64,000 nt of DNA from Kwoniella bestiolae CBS 10118 (taxonomy: Eukaryota > Basidiomycota > Tremellomycetes > Tremellales > Cryptococcaceae): assembly GCF_000512585.2 (NCBI RefSeq), contig NC_089241.1:2108001-2172000 (forward strand). The letters run 5' to 3'. The notes below the pieces were generated by a model, which saw only the letters and a list, made by a program, of their open reading frames with translations, was not told the DNA's origin and did not search any database. The position numbers and the translations under genes were made by a program. Below, piece after piece: positions 23,160 through 33,955 of this stretch; the stretch's first letter is position 1; each line of letters begins with the position of its first letter.

Positions 23160-24612
23160 TCAGTGAGCCAGCCGATACACCTTTGCGGCATTCCCACCCA
23201 TCACTCCCGTCAACTCCTCTTTGCCCTCCCCCAGCTGGGTTACCACCCTCCTCAAGACGGAGTACCATTCACCGTTAGAGATGGGTTGTTCCAATTCACC
23301 AGGGATGGGAGTCACCCTGGCAAGGTCGACCAGGGGTAAGGCAGGGGTGGACCCAAAGATTATTCGATGGGTTCCAAAGGCTTCGATCGCTGGGGAGACT
23401 GAATGTTGATAAGGGAGTTAGCAGCTTCACACGATGTCGAGTTTTCCAGGATAGACACCCACTGTACATCCTCAAAACCCTCTCGAGCTCTTGTCTATCA
23501 TCCCACCATTTCCCTTCACTCTCCTTACCCTGTACGATATCCACTACGGGAGGTAATGCTTTCAGATAGACATTGGCATGTAAAGAGAGGTTGGCGAGTC
23601 GAGCGAGATGGAGGTTGTACGCTTCCGAGTTGAGAAGGGGGGTCGAGGTTTTGGTAAGTGGGGGTGGGAGGATACCGGCTGCATCATTTCATATTAGCAA
23701 TCTGTCAAAAGATACCAGAGTGTCAAGAGAAGGCATAAGTCGCGATTAAGGGTTGAGAGCCAAGACAAGAGACGACGCTCACAAATAACAACCTTGCCAG
23801 GTTCCTTCCCGTTCTCCCCCGTCACGGGTGTACTGCCCCCGCCCTCGGGTTTACCCCAACATCCATCCAAAGCATTTACAGCTTCTTCCAGTAAATCCCA
23901 TTCTTTCTCTGATAAGGGGAAAGTAGATGGTACGATGATGTCGACGGCACCTTTGGCGATGTTGGTTATACTTGGTGGAGTCACCAAGGTGAGGTTGAGG
24001 ATGGTTGGGTGGATGGAGAATGGTTTGACACCGCTGTTGAGTCCACGCAATTAGGACAGTCAGCTTTCTTTCTTGAAGTTTTCCCCGAGTATTGAGTTGT
24101 ATGTTCGCTCTCAAAGGGATAGCAACACGGAAGTGACGTCGTTTAACAAACGCGAAAGGAGGCGATAGTTTGAGGAAGGAAAAAGGACTCCTTCCGCGCC
24201 ATGCCGCTTCACAACGACCATAATGTCCTTCTTTGGCTACATGATTTTGATCACACCCATACTCGTACTCACAGGACAGCCTGGGCAGGTTCGGCCGACA
24301 CGTCCATCTTGACCTGTACAGCACTCCTGACGGGAGGACGGGGGAAGGAAGGGTCGAGTCCATCGTATATGGGATCAGGGGTGGGTTCAATCTTCTTGAT
24401 GAACGAGTGAGAATCGATGATGTATTCTGGGTGGATCGAAGAAGGTGAAGGAGGTGGAGGGGCTGAGTCTGTACCGTCGAATCAGGTATAAGTTAAGTCT
24501 ATTCGTGAAAAACACTTAAAGGGAGTGAAGGTGTATGAAACGTACTTGGACTCAATGGACCTTGAGGAGCGAACAGGCTTTTGGGAAAAGGGGGAGGTCG
24601 TCTGGGAGGCAT
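23160..24612 (-). CDS. amidohydrolase-like protein, probably degenerate
   Basis: Five exons on the minus strand: 24612-24546, 24468-24273, 24033-23783, 23678-23463 and 23398-23160, joining in phase to 322 residues. The C-terminal part reads like a TIM-barrel amidohydrolase of the Amidohydro-rel type: a penultimate strand HRIIFGSTPAL, and the closing GGNAAKVYRL that matches the family's N-A-x-x-x-Y/F end. Family metal ligands look absent. Where D-x-H-x-H is expected near the N-terminus the protein has IIDSHSF, and where the late Asp sits after FGS there is Thr. A non-catalytic descendant is therefore possible. The assignment rests on pattern only; the first 30 residues are Pro-rich and disordered-looking. 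Confidence 0.5.
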
Positions 24613-25218
24613 GATGTTTCGTTATTGGTCGTTAGATGGGTTGTTGATTTGTTGACTGTTTACTCTACGTGTATATGATGAGCAGAACAAGAGGAAACCA
24701 GTGGTCAGAGTGAGAAGCCCCTCGAAAGGTGATATCCTATCCTATCCTGTCTAGTCAAGAGTCAGAGTCCTCGTTTTTGAAAATGTTCAAATTCACTAAT
24801 AAATTGACTAAACAACGCACAAGCCATACATATCTTGATACTCGTCGTTACATGAACAATGCACACATAAACACACACAGAGTAACACAGTATTAGCCAT
24901 GATTAGTTTTGTTTTTGTAATTAATCAATTACGTCTTGCAACAGTCTAATCTATCCTGGATTCAGGTGATGATTCCCTTTTCGCCCTATTCAATGATTTG
25001 TAATCGGATAATATCTGCCCAACAAATACAAATACAAATGCAAATTGGAATGGTACATGGGGCATGTGACGGGCTATTCAGCATGATGAGCTGAACCAGA
25101 TAGAGGAGCTGCATCTCTCTCCCGACTACCGCTCAAAGGACAGTCACCCGAACCACTCATACAAACACAAAACTGAGAACTCCAAGTACAATCACCCACC
25201 CCAGACCCACACCATATC
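24613..25218. other. intergenic region between two minus-strand genes
   Basis: Promoter of the amidohydrolase-like gene and 3' flank of the VOC gene. AT-rich around 24770-24960. No gene recognised. Confidence 0.45.
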
Positions 25219-25794
25219 CTACTTTGGCGCACTAAACTCAAGCCTGTTACCCGCATAATCTCTCACGAAGAACCTCGTAGGATATTCCACTCCCTTTGAT
25301 CCCGAATTCTCCCCACCCGGCTGATCACATTCCATGGCTGATGATTCTACGCCGGTCTTCTTGTGCTCGTATATCCTTTTCTGGAGGGATAATAGTGCCT
25401 CGGGGGAGGAAAGTTGGAAGCACGGATGACGGGATGAGATGGTTTTGGACTCGGGGGAGATGTTCTCGAATGCTACGTGGATCTATGGCTCAAAGCAGTT
25501 AGTCCAATATGATCAGGATGAGTGGGTAGTAGGGAGATGGACTTACTTGCTGTGGACCGTCTCCTATCCTGAACCTATCCCATGATATGTATATATCAGC
25601 TAGAGCCCATAGATGGTCTTGTCGGGTCGGAGCGTGATGGCCACTCACCACAGCAGGATATCCTTCTGGAGCTGAGGAACAGCATCATTCTCGAAACCAA
25701 TCACTTCCCCGTAGAACTCTTGAGCTAGATGTAGTGTGCCCTTTGGAACGGGCAAATTGACATGTTGGAGGAGTACAGGTGTGTATGGTGGCAT
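25219..25794 (-). CDS. VOC (glyoxalase/dioxygenase fold) family protein
   Basis: Three exons on the minus strand, 25794-25649, 25574-25547 (only 28 bases) and 25482-25219, giving 145 residues. The start LLQHVNLPVPKGTLHLAQEF is the typical first beta-alpha-beta unit of a VOC module, with the metal-site His in QHVNL. The C-terminal unit ends TRFFVRDYAGNRLEFSAP, where Glu in the NRLEF strand is the usual last ligand. One protein thus has two beta-alpha-beta-beta-beta units, as in glyoxalase-like and bleomycin-resistance-fold proteins. Members include isomerases, epimerases, dioxygenases and binding proteins, so the reaction is not predicted. Confidence 0.8.
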
Positions 25795-26223
25795 CTTGTC
25801 GGGATGGCAAGGTTACTCTGTTCTGCAGGCAGAGTCTGATGGAATCAAGTGTCTTGTTATACCCCCTGTAGCTATATATACACATAAACACGAAATGAAA
25901 GCTTGCCAATGGGAATGAAGATGATTACGGGATCTCCCTCTCGTCATGGGACAAGATTGGTCCGGTGTTCAGTACCGGAGATCCGGTCCCTGGTCCATCC
26001 TCCATCGTTGTTTCAGGTACCAGTTACCACCGAAGATAAGAGGGTTGACTGGACTTGACTGTACTGCTGAGTGTGTATGGGTTGAATTAACTTGACGTGT
26101 CCAGGTTATCAGCACATCGGTGTGGAGCAACAAGTAGAACTACATAAACACACAACATGAACACATTCGTCCTTGTCTCCTGACACCAAGTCTCCCATTC
26201 CATCTCCGTAACTCCAATCCATC
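25795..26223. promoter_or_regulatory. divergent promoter region
   Basis: About 430 bases between the VOC gene and the first acidic-module gene, read in opposite directions. Contains CTATATATACAC near 25872-25883. No coding frame stands out. Confidence 0.4.
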
Positions 26224-26714
26224 ATGCCCTCTAAGCCAAAAACAACATACAAAGTCGTCCGCGAAACCAGCGCACCCACAACGACATGGTACCCCAACGC
26301 AGAGCGATACACATACGACCAAGTAATCGGTACATACCCATCCTTCAAGGAGGCCAAAGCAGTGGCAGGGACCAATCTATCCAATGAGTGGGAAGAAAAC
26401 GTCTCTTCTGGGTTGAATCCGTTGAGGATAAAAAGGATTATCACGAGATGAAAGCTACTTTCCAGGAAGGGGAGGAGATGAGAGTTTATACGGTCAAAGA
26501 CGTAGACGGAACTGGTCAACCTGAAGCGAGAGAGACTACCAGTACCAAAGCTAAAGATGCATCATCAGCGAAACAGACCGCTAAGAAAGCTACCCCCAAA
26601 CCTAAAGCCAAGGTCACTGCGAAATCAGCTGGGACATCTAAAACCGCTGCGATGGGTAGGCAGTCTCCAGCTCGCCAGACAGCAAAGAGAGGTGCTGGGA
26701 GACTGAAGAAGTGA
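26224..26714 (+). pseudogene. acidic-module family protein A, frameshifted, with a basic tail
   Basis: The frame from ATG 26224 encodes KTTYKVVRETSAP, a GTYPSFKEAKAVAG segment and NEWEENVSS, then stops at 26449-26451. Family similarity continues one frame away (ESVEDKKDYHEM, EGEEMRVYT), followed by a Lys/Ala/Thr-rich tail like a histone H1 end, to 26714. Comparison with its paralogue (FESLEEKEKDG, GEEYRCYT) shows that both parts belong to one gene and that about one base is missing near 26395-26412. Removing a 26-base GT...AG segment (26401-26426) would also restore frame, but it is far shorter than any intron here and deletes the conserved ES. Either a true inactivating change, a sequencing error, or an unusual decoding event. 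Confidence 0.6.
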
Positions 26715-26826
26715 TTGGTAGTTGAATAGCGCTTCGCCAACTAGTATGCCGGTGAGGGCATTCCCAATGATAATTGGAATATGCTATCGTGGTAAGGAGT
26801 ATTACTGCTGACATCAAGATTTAAAA

Positions 26827-27540
26827 TCATTTCTTTCCCTTGCCTTTACCTTTTCCCTTCTGCTTCTTCTTACCTTTCACCTCCCTCCGCTCGACCCATA
26901 TCCTGTATTCATTACCCTCCAGGTCAACTAGCTTGAATTCGAAATTCCCATCCTGATTCACCACCTCCTTTTCCTCATAATCGTCATCCCCTCCATCCCC
27001 ATCAAATTCGCTTTCTACCAATTCCAATGCGGCTTCTCTAGCTTTCCCCCAAGATGTATATATCCCATGTTTGTACGTCTCCGTATCGTATGAGCCATCT
27101 CCATTATACCTTGATGTCGAGTCCTCTCGCATCACCGAGTATAATGTAACTCCTTCGTTCTTGGCTTCTTCGTTCGATTTGGAATTGCGAGTCTTACGTT
27201 TAGCCGTAGAGGAAGAAGCGGGAGGAGGAGAAGGGGCAGATCTCTTCTTCGAGCCTTTTTTGGAAGTTGGTTCCTTCGGTGGTGGACTATCCACCTCTGC
27301 TGCGGAAGTATAACACCGATATTCCTCCCCTTCCTCACCCGTCCCATATATCTCATACACCCCATCTTTCTCTTTCTCCTCTAAACTCTCAAAATCATCC
27401 TCGTCCCCCCATTCTTCGAATAGATAGGCTTTCGCTTTCTTCTTGGCTTCTGCGTATGTCCAGTAGCTCGCTATCAGGTCGGTGTCGTCGTTGAGCTCGT
27501 CTTGGCGATCTATGAATACGTGGTATAGCGTGCGGGGCAT
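26827..27540 (-). CDS. acidic-module family protein B, two modules
   Basis: Intronless, 237 residues from the ATG at 27540. The open frame extends 55 codons upstream, but both paralogues begin with Met-Pro close to the module, so the inner ATG is preferred. Two copies of one module are visible. The first runs TLYHVFIDRQ, SYWTYAEAKKKAKAYLFEEW, EEGEEYRCYT. The second runs TLYSVMRED, GIYTSWGKAREAALELV, EGNEYRIWVERREV. A Lys/Ser linker joins them and the C-terminus is a Lys/Gly run. The module is a short beta strand, a 'tyrosine + aromatic + EAxxxA' helix, an acidic loop and a final strand. I recognise the pattern from uncharacterised fungal proteins but know no function. A distant likeness to the viroplasmin/RNase H N-terminal fold is speculative. 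Confidence 0.7.
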   Translation of the reverse strand: MPRTLYHVFIDRQDELNDDTDLIASYWTYAEAKKKAKAYLFEEWGDEDDFESLEEKEKDGVYEIYGTGEEGEEYRCYTSAAEVDSPPPKEPTSKKGSKKRSAPSPPPASSSTAKRKTRNSKSNEEAKNEGVTLYSVMREDSTSRYNGDGSYDTETYKHGIYTSWGKAREAALELVESEFDGDGGDDDYEEKEVVNQDGNFEFKLVDLEGNEYRIWVERREVKGKKKQKGKGKGKGKK

Positions 27541-28127
27541 TGTGGGATGATGGGGTGAGATGGATGGGAATTGCTGTGGCTGAGCGTCCCTTTTTGTAGA
27601 TGGGTCTTGTGAGTCTTTTGAGACGATTACTATCTGCTTATGGGCTTGGGAACAGTCGTGTAGGCTACGTGAGGTCGAACTGTTGTAGCTAATGCTACCA
27701 GTCAAGTAACCAGGAACGAGGTGCTATGTACGCGTCGTGCTCATTGATTTTTGAGGAATGGAATGTTCATGTATGACGCAAAAGTGTGACGCGGTGATAT
27801 TGGTTCTCACCCGTCCATACAGGTACTCTACCTCTGCTCCCAGCGTCACCTCATCCTCATCGAAGAACCCTCGTACACATGCATCCTGTTGTATCGTCGT
27901 TGCTACTCTCAGCAAATTGATGACTTGCGGTAACCAAGATGCCGAGCTATGACGCCGAGATAACGGTCTGAGCAATCCCTGTCACGACCTGACCTGCGCT
28001 TCGACCCATCACTTTCGTTCTACCACTCGTAACCATTGAAATCGTCTCCTTGTGCATTCCAGCCTCGTATAATATCACATCCTCAGTATCACAACAGCAC
28101 CAATCACTCTTTGTCCCATAAACTGAA
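27541..28127. promoter_or_regulatory. divergent promoter region between family members B and C
   Basis: About 590 bases between divergent paralogues. A shared promoter is possible. No gene is recognised inside. Confidence 0.45.
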
Positions 28128-29078
28128 ATGCCAACAGTCTACATAGTAATGCACGAGCAACGTGAGCCCAAGATGGGGTCTTACACCTCCGTCGAGGGCC
28201 TTTACTGGACATACGAAGAAGCCAAACAAGCAGCGAAAGCTGAGATTGGCTGGTCAGATGGGGATGGGGAAGACTCGGATGACGAGCTGAATGAAGATGG
28301 GGAGTTTGAGCTGGAAGTGGAAGGTGCTGAAGGGGATGATTCGAGGGTTTGGATCGAGGAGAGGGAGATTGAGGAGCCTCCAGTTAGGCCGAAGAAGAGG
28401 AAGGAGGTGCCGGAGGAGAAGCAGACTACTGTGAGTGATATTTCAACGAGCTGCCCATTGAGTTGATATTTCTGATCTGATACGTGGTGCTATATCACTT
28501 TACCATGATATACATAGGTCCCCACTCCACCCGTTCATAAGTCAACTACTCCAACGGTGACATTGCACCCCTCTGAGCTAGCTGGGCCCGGACGCTCCAA
28601 AGCAATCACTGGCCCTGTCATCCCACCTGCTCAGCCCGCTCCCCACCCACCTCCAGCACCGGCACCGACCCGCCCGCAACTACCCAAGAAGGCCTACGTG
28701 GTCCTTGAGCGCAATTTCACCCCCGAGGACGAATTGCAAACGAGAATAGAGGGACACCGAGCATTCATATCTCTTCTCGAAGCCAATCTTGATGCTCGAG
28801 CGACAATGCAGGAGATTGGAGGCGGAAAACAGTCCGATGAGGAAGACGATGATGACGAGGATCACGAGCTCAGGACGACATTGTATGCTGAAGAGTATAT
28901 GACGGGTGAGGATAATCCGTATCTTATAGAGATCTTTGTCGAGGAGCTGGATCTCATCTGGCCCGATCCTCCTGTGGAGAGGAGGGTGAGCCAGGTGGAG
29001 AGTACTGGTGGTGGTAGTGCGCAAAAGAAGAGGAAGGTGGGAGCGGATGAGGTGATTGATATGCCTAGATTGGATTGA
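28128..29078 (+). CDS. acidic-module family protein C, two modules
   Basis: Two exons, 28128-28430 and 28518-29078, in phase 0, for 287 residues. The first module opens MPTVYIVMHEQ, then GLYWTYEEAKQAAKAEIGW, an Asp/Glu loop, and SRVWIEEREIEEP. A Pro-rich linker (PAPHPPPAPAPTRP) leads to a second, more diverged copy starting KKAYVVLERN and closing with YLIEIFVEEL. The C-terminus holds KKRKVGADEVIDMP, a plausible monopartite nuclear signal. Shared order with protein B suggests a two-module ancestor. This is the only family member here with an intron, placed after the first module. Function unknown; the acidic character and the nuclear-type signal hint at nuclear partners, which is inference. 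Confidence 0.72.
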
Positions 29079-29519
29079 GCGGCAAGTTAGGGTGAGGATC
29101 AATGCTGGAGAGATGAAGGATCATTTCGAGGGCTCAGGATCGGTTGAGGTTATTACTCGTAAATCCATGGTCCTTCACTACACTACGTCGACAATCACCC
29201 CAACTCGATTGCGGATCATACCGGGTGCCAACAACAGTTTACTTTGGCGATGGAGCCCAAAAGATCCGATGACGTTGTCCCAATATCCTGCATGAAAGGT
29301 GCAGCAAGGTGGATCGAGTATCATACTACCGACCTTTGTAGGTAGATGTGGTCCTTTGCATGCTAGGAAGTCCAACCTTAATCTAGCTGTACATGCACGA
29401 TCTGGGCTATATAACGCAAGTCACATCGGGAGGTCCTATGTCCTAATCACACAACCAAACTTACTCATATACTAAGTCCACTCATCGTATAGAATATCAC
29501 TAATACAACTACCACGAAC
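29079..29519. other. intergenic region
   Basis: 3' flank of family member C and the promoter of the secreted trefoil-like gene. No other feature seen. Confidence 0.45.
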
Positions 29520-30281
29520 ATGTTCCCGGCTATTCCTACTTACAACATGCATCTCCCAACGGCCCTATCCGTCTTATTTCTGATCAGCGCCTCAGCCTCG
29601 GCTGCTCCACCTCCGAACCTGTACCTCAGCGCGAGGTCGGGAAGCGACGGTGCATTCCGACTCAAATTAGCAAGCAACACCTCCCATTGTCTCGATGATA
29701 AATTCGCTTCCGACGGTACTAGACAAGTATACCTCCGAAAGGAGCACTGCGATGAAGGTGCCGGAACATGGGCTTTCAATACTGCCTTTCCTGGTAGTCT
29801 GACTCTATTCGAGCCATCCAATACGTATGCGCTGGAACCTGAACCGGGACCGGATGGCCCAATGGAAGATGGGAGGAAAGTGAGGTTGATGCAGCCTGAT
29901 CGAGGTATACTGGGTCAGAAGTGAGTTTGGCGGTACTATTCGAGTAGACCCAGCGAGTGGATAACTGTATGAAGCTGATTGACGATGTATTGTATCATAG
30001 ATGGATAATGGATGATCAAGGTAGACTATCGGTCGGTGATCCCATGTCGACACCGAAACTCTGTTTGAGTGCGAACGAAGATGCCCAACCATTTGAAGAT
30101 GTTCATTTACAAGTTTGTGGATCAGGTGAGGAAGACCTGAATTCGCCGATGAAACAAAGTAAGTCACGTATACTTCGCATCATGTCTCCTGGGCATCTAT
30201 AGGTAAATGAAGAAGTTGACCCGTTGCTGACATGGGTGATGTGATAATGTAGAGTGGACTCTGGATTATAAGATCGAATAA
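29520..30281 (+). CDS. secreted ricin-B/beta-trefoil-like protein
   Basis: Three exons, 29520-29920, 30001-30158 and 30253-30281, giving 195 residues, or 186 if the second ATG (29547) is used. The second Met fits a cleaner signal peptide, MHLPTALSVLFLISASASA. The mature part has repeats of the trefoil-lectin kind: HCLDDKF then VYLRKEHC and TWAFN; later KLCLSANED then DVHLQVCGSG and QKWTLDY, where QKW matches the Q-x-W signature. Such proteins bind sugars or act as adhesins; ligand unknown. Four Cys could form two disulfides. The weak first QxW (GTW) and small size mean this could also be another small secreted beta-rich protein. Confidence 0.5.
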
Positions 30282-30473
30282 ATCGCCTTGTCTGATACAT
30301 GATTTCAGCGGTGGGGAAGTATGGAAACGTATGTATCCGATATGCCTTTTGACTCAGCGTACAACGAACGGTTCGGACAATGAATGTACATGACCTATAT
30401 GGATTGATCATTATGTATGTACATATAATTCCAATTAGACTCGTCACCAACCATTTTACGGCGTTGTATATCA

Positions 30474-32146
30474 TCATATATCATCCAATCCCATATCATC
30501 CTCTCCCAAATCGCCCATCCCCAAACTAGCCAATATCTGCTGAACCTCCTTCCCCGCCCTTACTCTCCGTTCGTCCTCGTCCGTCACTCCCGCTAATTCT
30601 GCTCGGACGCTCTGCAAATGCAGTAAAAGCGGGGTAGGATCCAGAGCCAACGTCATGTTTTCCAAATCATCCCCTCGTCCCGGTGCAGGTGCAGATTGGA
30701 ATTCTGTAAATTCGTCAAAATCATCCGCGAACCCATTCGTCTGATGTATCTCGCTCGGCGCAGTACTAATCGACCTGGAAAGAAGGTCCGATAAGATGGG
30801 GTCGAACTTCCTATCATCCGTATCTAACCAGTCTCCTTCCCTTTCTTCGCTTTTCTCAGGATGTAAGATCCGTTCATCTTCTTTGGATAACGATGAAAGT
30901 ACAGATGCCAGATCATCTTGCTTAGTCGTTATCACCCCATCCTGAGTACTTCCCCCGTCATTACCGTCCTTAATTTGTTGTATATCCTCATCATCGTCCA
31001 GCCAATCATCCAATCTCGCATATTCCTCCTGCGAGGGCCCCGCTCCATGATCATCTTCATCATCGTCAAAAGCGAAATCATCATTCAACCTATCCAACTT
31101 ATCTATCTCCACAAAATCGAATCCGAAATCGGCTTTTGCAATTTCCCTCCGTATATCTTCCAATTCGGGGAAAGACGAGCCAGATGGTCCGACTGGTGGA
31201 AGTGGGGAAGAGGATGATTGGAAGGTTTCGGGGAATACGTGAGGTGTCGGTAGTCTCGGAGAGGTGGATGAAGATGAGGAGGAAGAGGAGGGTATGGGTC
31301 GAGATATTTCGGATGGTCCAGGCAATTCTGAAGTGCTCGAGAGATTTAGTGGTTTACGAGTCATATGTGGCCAGTGGTGGGTCATGAGTGTTTGACGGAT
31401 TATTTCGAGAGGCGGTAATGCTATGGCGTGCATCGTTAGTACTTCGTCCATGGTAAAGAAGAGGGTGAATGTATGACAATCAATGGGCGTTGTAATGGTT
31501 GAGAATATATGGTGAATGGCATGAAATAGACCACTTACGCCTCTCGTCATCTTCCTCAGTCAATGGATTGACCTCATCTATAAATTCCATCCCGACCTCG
31601 TCCAACATATCTACCAGTTCTGTAACATTGCCGTTCTCTGCTATGGAATCCTCCTGGCTCGATGCGTCAGATGGTAACGTACGGATTGCCAAAGCTATAT
31701 CGCGAGGGGTCGAGAGAAGCTTGATCAATGTTGGAGGTAAGGATGTAGGGATCTGAGAAACACATCGTCACTTCAGCTCAACCTCCTACGGTATACATAA
31801 CCTACTAGCGATGATCACTTACTCTCTCGAACAGGTAGAGCACTACATCCACAGCCTTCCATCCCTCTTCGACCGTCTTACTCAAGGGTACACAGTGTAT
31901 ATCAACATCGGCGGTATAGTACTTGTTATCGATTGTCCATCGTACGCTGTCTTCCGTATCGTTCGTTTCGGTACCGGTCACACCTGTGAGAAAGAAGACA
32001 CGGTTGTAAGCAAAGAAAGGAATTCAGCTGCGTTGGACACTCTGGGCACTCTGGGAAGGTGTTGACATACGAGTCAAGAAAGATGATGGGTTGATGGCCA
32101 TGTGGTGGAGAAGAAGGATCTTGTTAGGATTATCGTTCGATGTCAT
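30474..32146 (-). CDS. IRC6: alpha/gamma-adaptin-binding protein (AAGAB/Irc6-like)
   Basis: Four exons on the minus strand: 32146-32071, 31983-31823, 31752-31539 and 31420-30474, in phase, 465 residues. The N-terminus has the reduced GTPase-like fold of AAGAB/p34: NKILLLHHM as the first strand, then DNKYYTADVDIHCV and a strand VDVVLYLFE. The glycine-rich P-loop of true GTPases is not seen, as is usual for this family. A long acidic, disordered middle (EIDKLDRLNDDFAFDDDEDD) precedes a C-terminal helix VRAGKEVQQILASLGMGDL. AAGAB acts as an assembly chaperone for AP-1 and AP-2 clathrin adaptors. It is divergent to the TAF8-type gene. Confidence 0.72.
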
Positions 32147-32468
32147 CTTCGCTGTAGTCTGGCTTCGGTATTCCTGGAAGCTGCAATTTGGGTGCTGATC
32201 GAGCTGTCCGTACTTCCTTCTGTATGTGCTGAGATGGAGGCTGTACCGTATAACAGTTGTGGTGTCGAATATGAAGTGTAAAGTAGAAGGAATCAAGTGA
32301 GAGTAATAAGAAAGAGTGGGATTCGCACAAACCTCCTCCACTTTGCTCAATTCCACTTCTCGTAACATAACCCCGCAAAACAATCAACAATGTATCTCTC
32401 TTCCTCTCTCACTTCTCTCCTTCATCCAGCCAACATCATAGGCAGAAGTATAACCATATAGACTCAAG
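32147..32468. promoter_or_regulatory. divergent promoter region, AAGAB-like / TAF8-type gene
   Basis: About 320 bases between divergent start codons, presumably a shared promoter. An in-frame extension of the AAGAB-like first exon reaches into it, but the inner ATG gives the family N-terminus. Confidence 0.45.
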
Positions 32469-33657
32469 ATGTCGACAATGAGATCACTACCCTCAAACTC
32501 AAGTTCCAACTACCTCCCACCAAACATCCCACAAACGTACATACGGCAGACCATCGTAGACCTACTGCTGAAAAGGGGATTCGAAGGTGCCGAAGCGGGA
32601 GCTCTCACTGAGATTGAGCGGCTGTTGGAACATCGTGAGTCTACTGATATTCCCGTGTATCTTCTGTCTGGGGTAAGCAACGTATCGAATGATGGCTCGT
32701 TGCTTCGTGATGGCTGGCAAGACTGCCTCATATTCCAGGATATCGGTGCTGATCTCGCTCACATCAGACATCACCAACCTATTTCAAGAATCGCTGGAAT
32801 TTGCCCACTTATCGGGACGGAGAGAGGTGAATGCCCTCGATCTGGTATCTGCGCAGGAGGAGAGCGGATGGGGAGTGAGGAGGATGAAGAGAGAGTCGAA
32901 GAGGAGGAGGGGCAAGGAGAATGGTGAGTTCATTCACCGTCCTCCTCTGGCTGGGGGTCTATTTCGTCATTGGCAAACTTGGATCTACTATACATCCATC
33001 CGACCTTGATCACGGTATCGATATCACTCACTAACACTACGAATACTTCGCCTTCAGCTTCTGAAGTAACATACGACCCCTCCTTGTCCACCCCTCCTTC
33101 CCCATCTTTACCTTCCCTCTCATCCTTACTCGACGAGCAGCAGGACCAAGCAGAAGATATCAAGCCTGATCTGTCGAAGGCGAGAGGGGTCAAACCATCT
33201 TACTCGCAAGAATGGTTCCCCTCTCTACCTGAGAAATGGACGTTGATATCTCCCACAGACGATGTGAGTTACATTATCATGCATGTCCGCAATGTAATAT
33301 ATAAATCAGACCTATGTCAATCTCGTTTTGAACAGGTATATCGCTGTAAGGGATCAAGCTGATGATTCACCTTCGTCCATTTTACGAGGGCAGAACATAC
33401 CAACATCCACAGACGATTCCACACCCCCAAACCAACCTATGCAAGTTACCTCGGCTTTACTGGACTTTATCAAGCTCACTGCGACTGAACGGGGTGACAT
33501 CCCCCCTGAATTGGGTGTGGTGAATTATCATAGGACCAGTCATCGACAGGATACTTCGCCTGACTACGACGGTGGGAACAGACTGGGGATAGGTAAGGGA
33601 GGGGGTGGGGGAGTGAAGAGGAAATGGGGAGTGAAGGGTGTATCGGCGAGGTCGTGA
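32469..33657 (+). CDS. TAF8: BTP histone-fold protein, TAF8-type
   Basis: Four exons, 32469-32634, 32768-32923, 33058-33263 and 33310-33657, giving 291 residues. The third intron uses the acceptor at 33308-33309; the next AG at 33334-33335 would hit a stop after eight codons. A BTP histone fold spans about residues 20-95: YIRQTIVDLLLKRGFEGAEA, ITNLFQESLEFAHLSGRREV, then NALDLVSAQEESGWGV. It is followed by RRMKRESKRRRGKEN and then WFPSLPEKWTLI, which resembles the Pro-rich motif downstream of the fold in TAF8. TAF8 pairs with TAF10 in TFIID. The Arg/Lys run could serve nuclear import. A TAF3-like identity cannot be ruled out. Confidence 0.68.
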
Positions 33658-33955
33658 TGAAGGAGGTTCAACTCGATAGCTAGGATAGAACAGGCGAGGT
33701 TTTGATGAAGTAATATCAGTGCAATCGATTGTATGTACTATATGGTAAGATGATGAAATGTAATTAACATACGAATGAACAACATACATGAGGTAACATA
33801 GATGCGAATAACGACGAGGGATATACAACAGATACTGCAAATGGGATTGACTATGATACAGATGAGATGATATCTCCTATTCCGAATTTCTCAACTTCGA
33901 TATGCCCCGTGTCCAGCTCTGCACTCGAATTTGATTGACTAAGGATGTTCGATCC

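Noticed and set aside
26401..26426. 26-base GT-AG micro-intron in family member A
   Set aside because: It would restore the frame but is about half the length of the shortest intron in the window and removes residues conserved in the paralogue.
27541..27705. N-terminal extension of family protein B
   Set aside because: The open frame continues 55 codons upstream, but both paralogues start with Met-Pro at the module, so this is probably leader.
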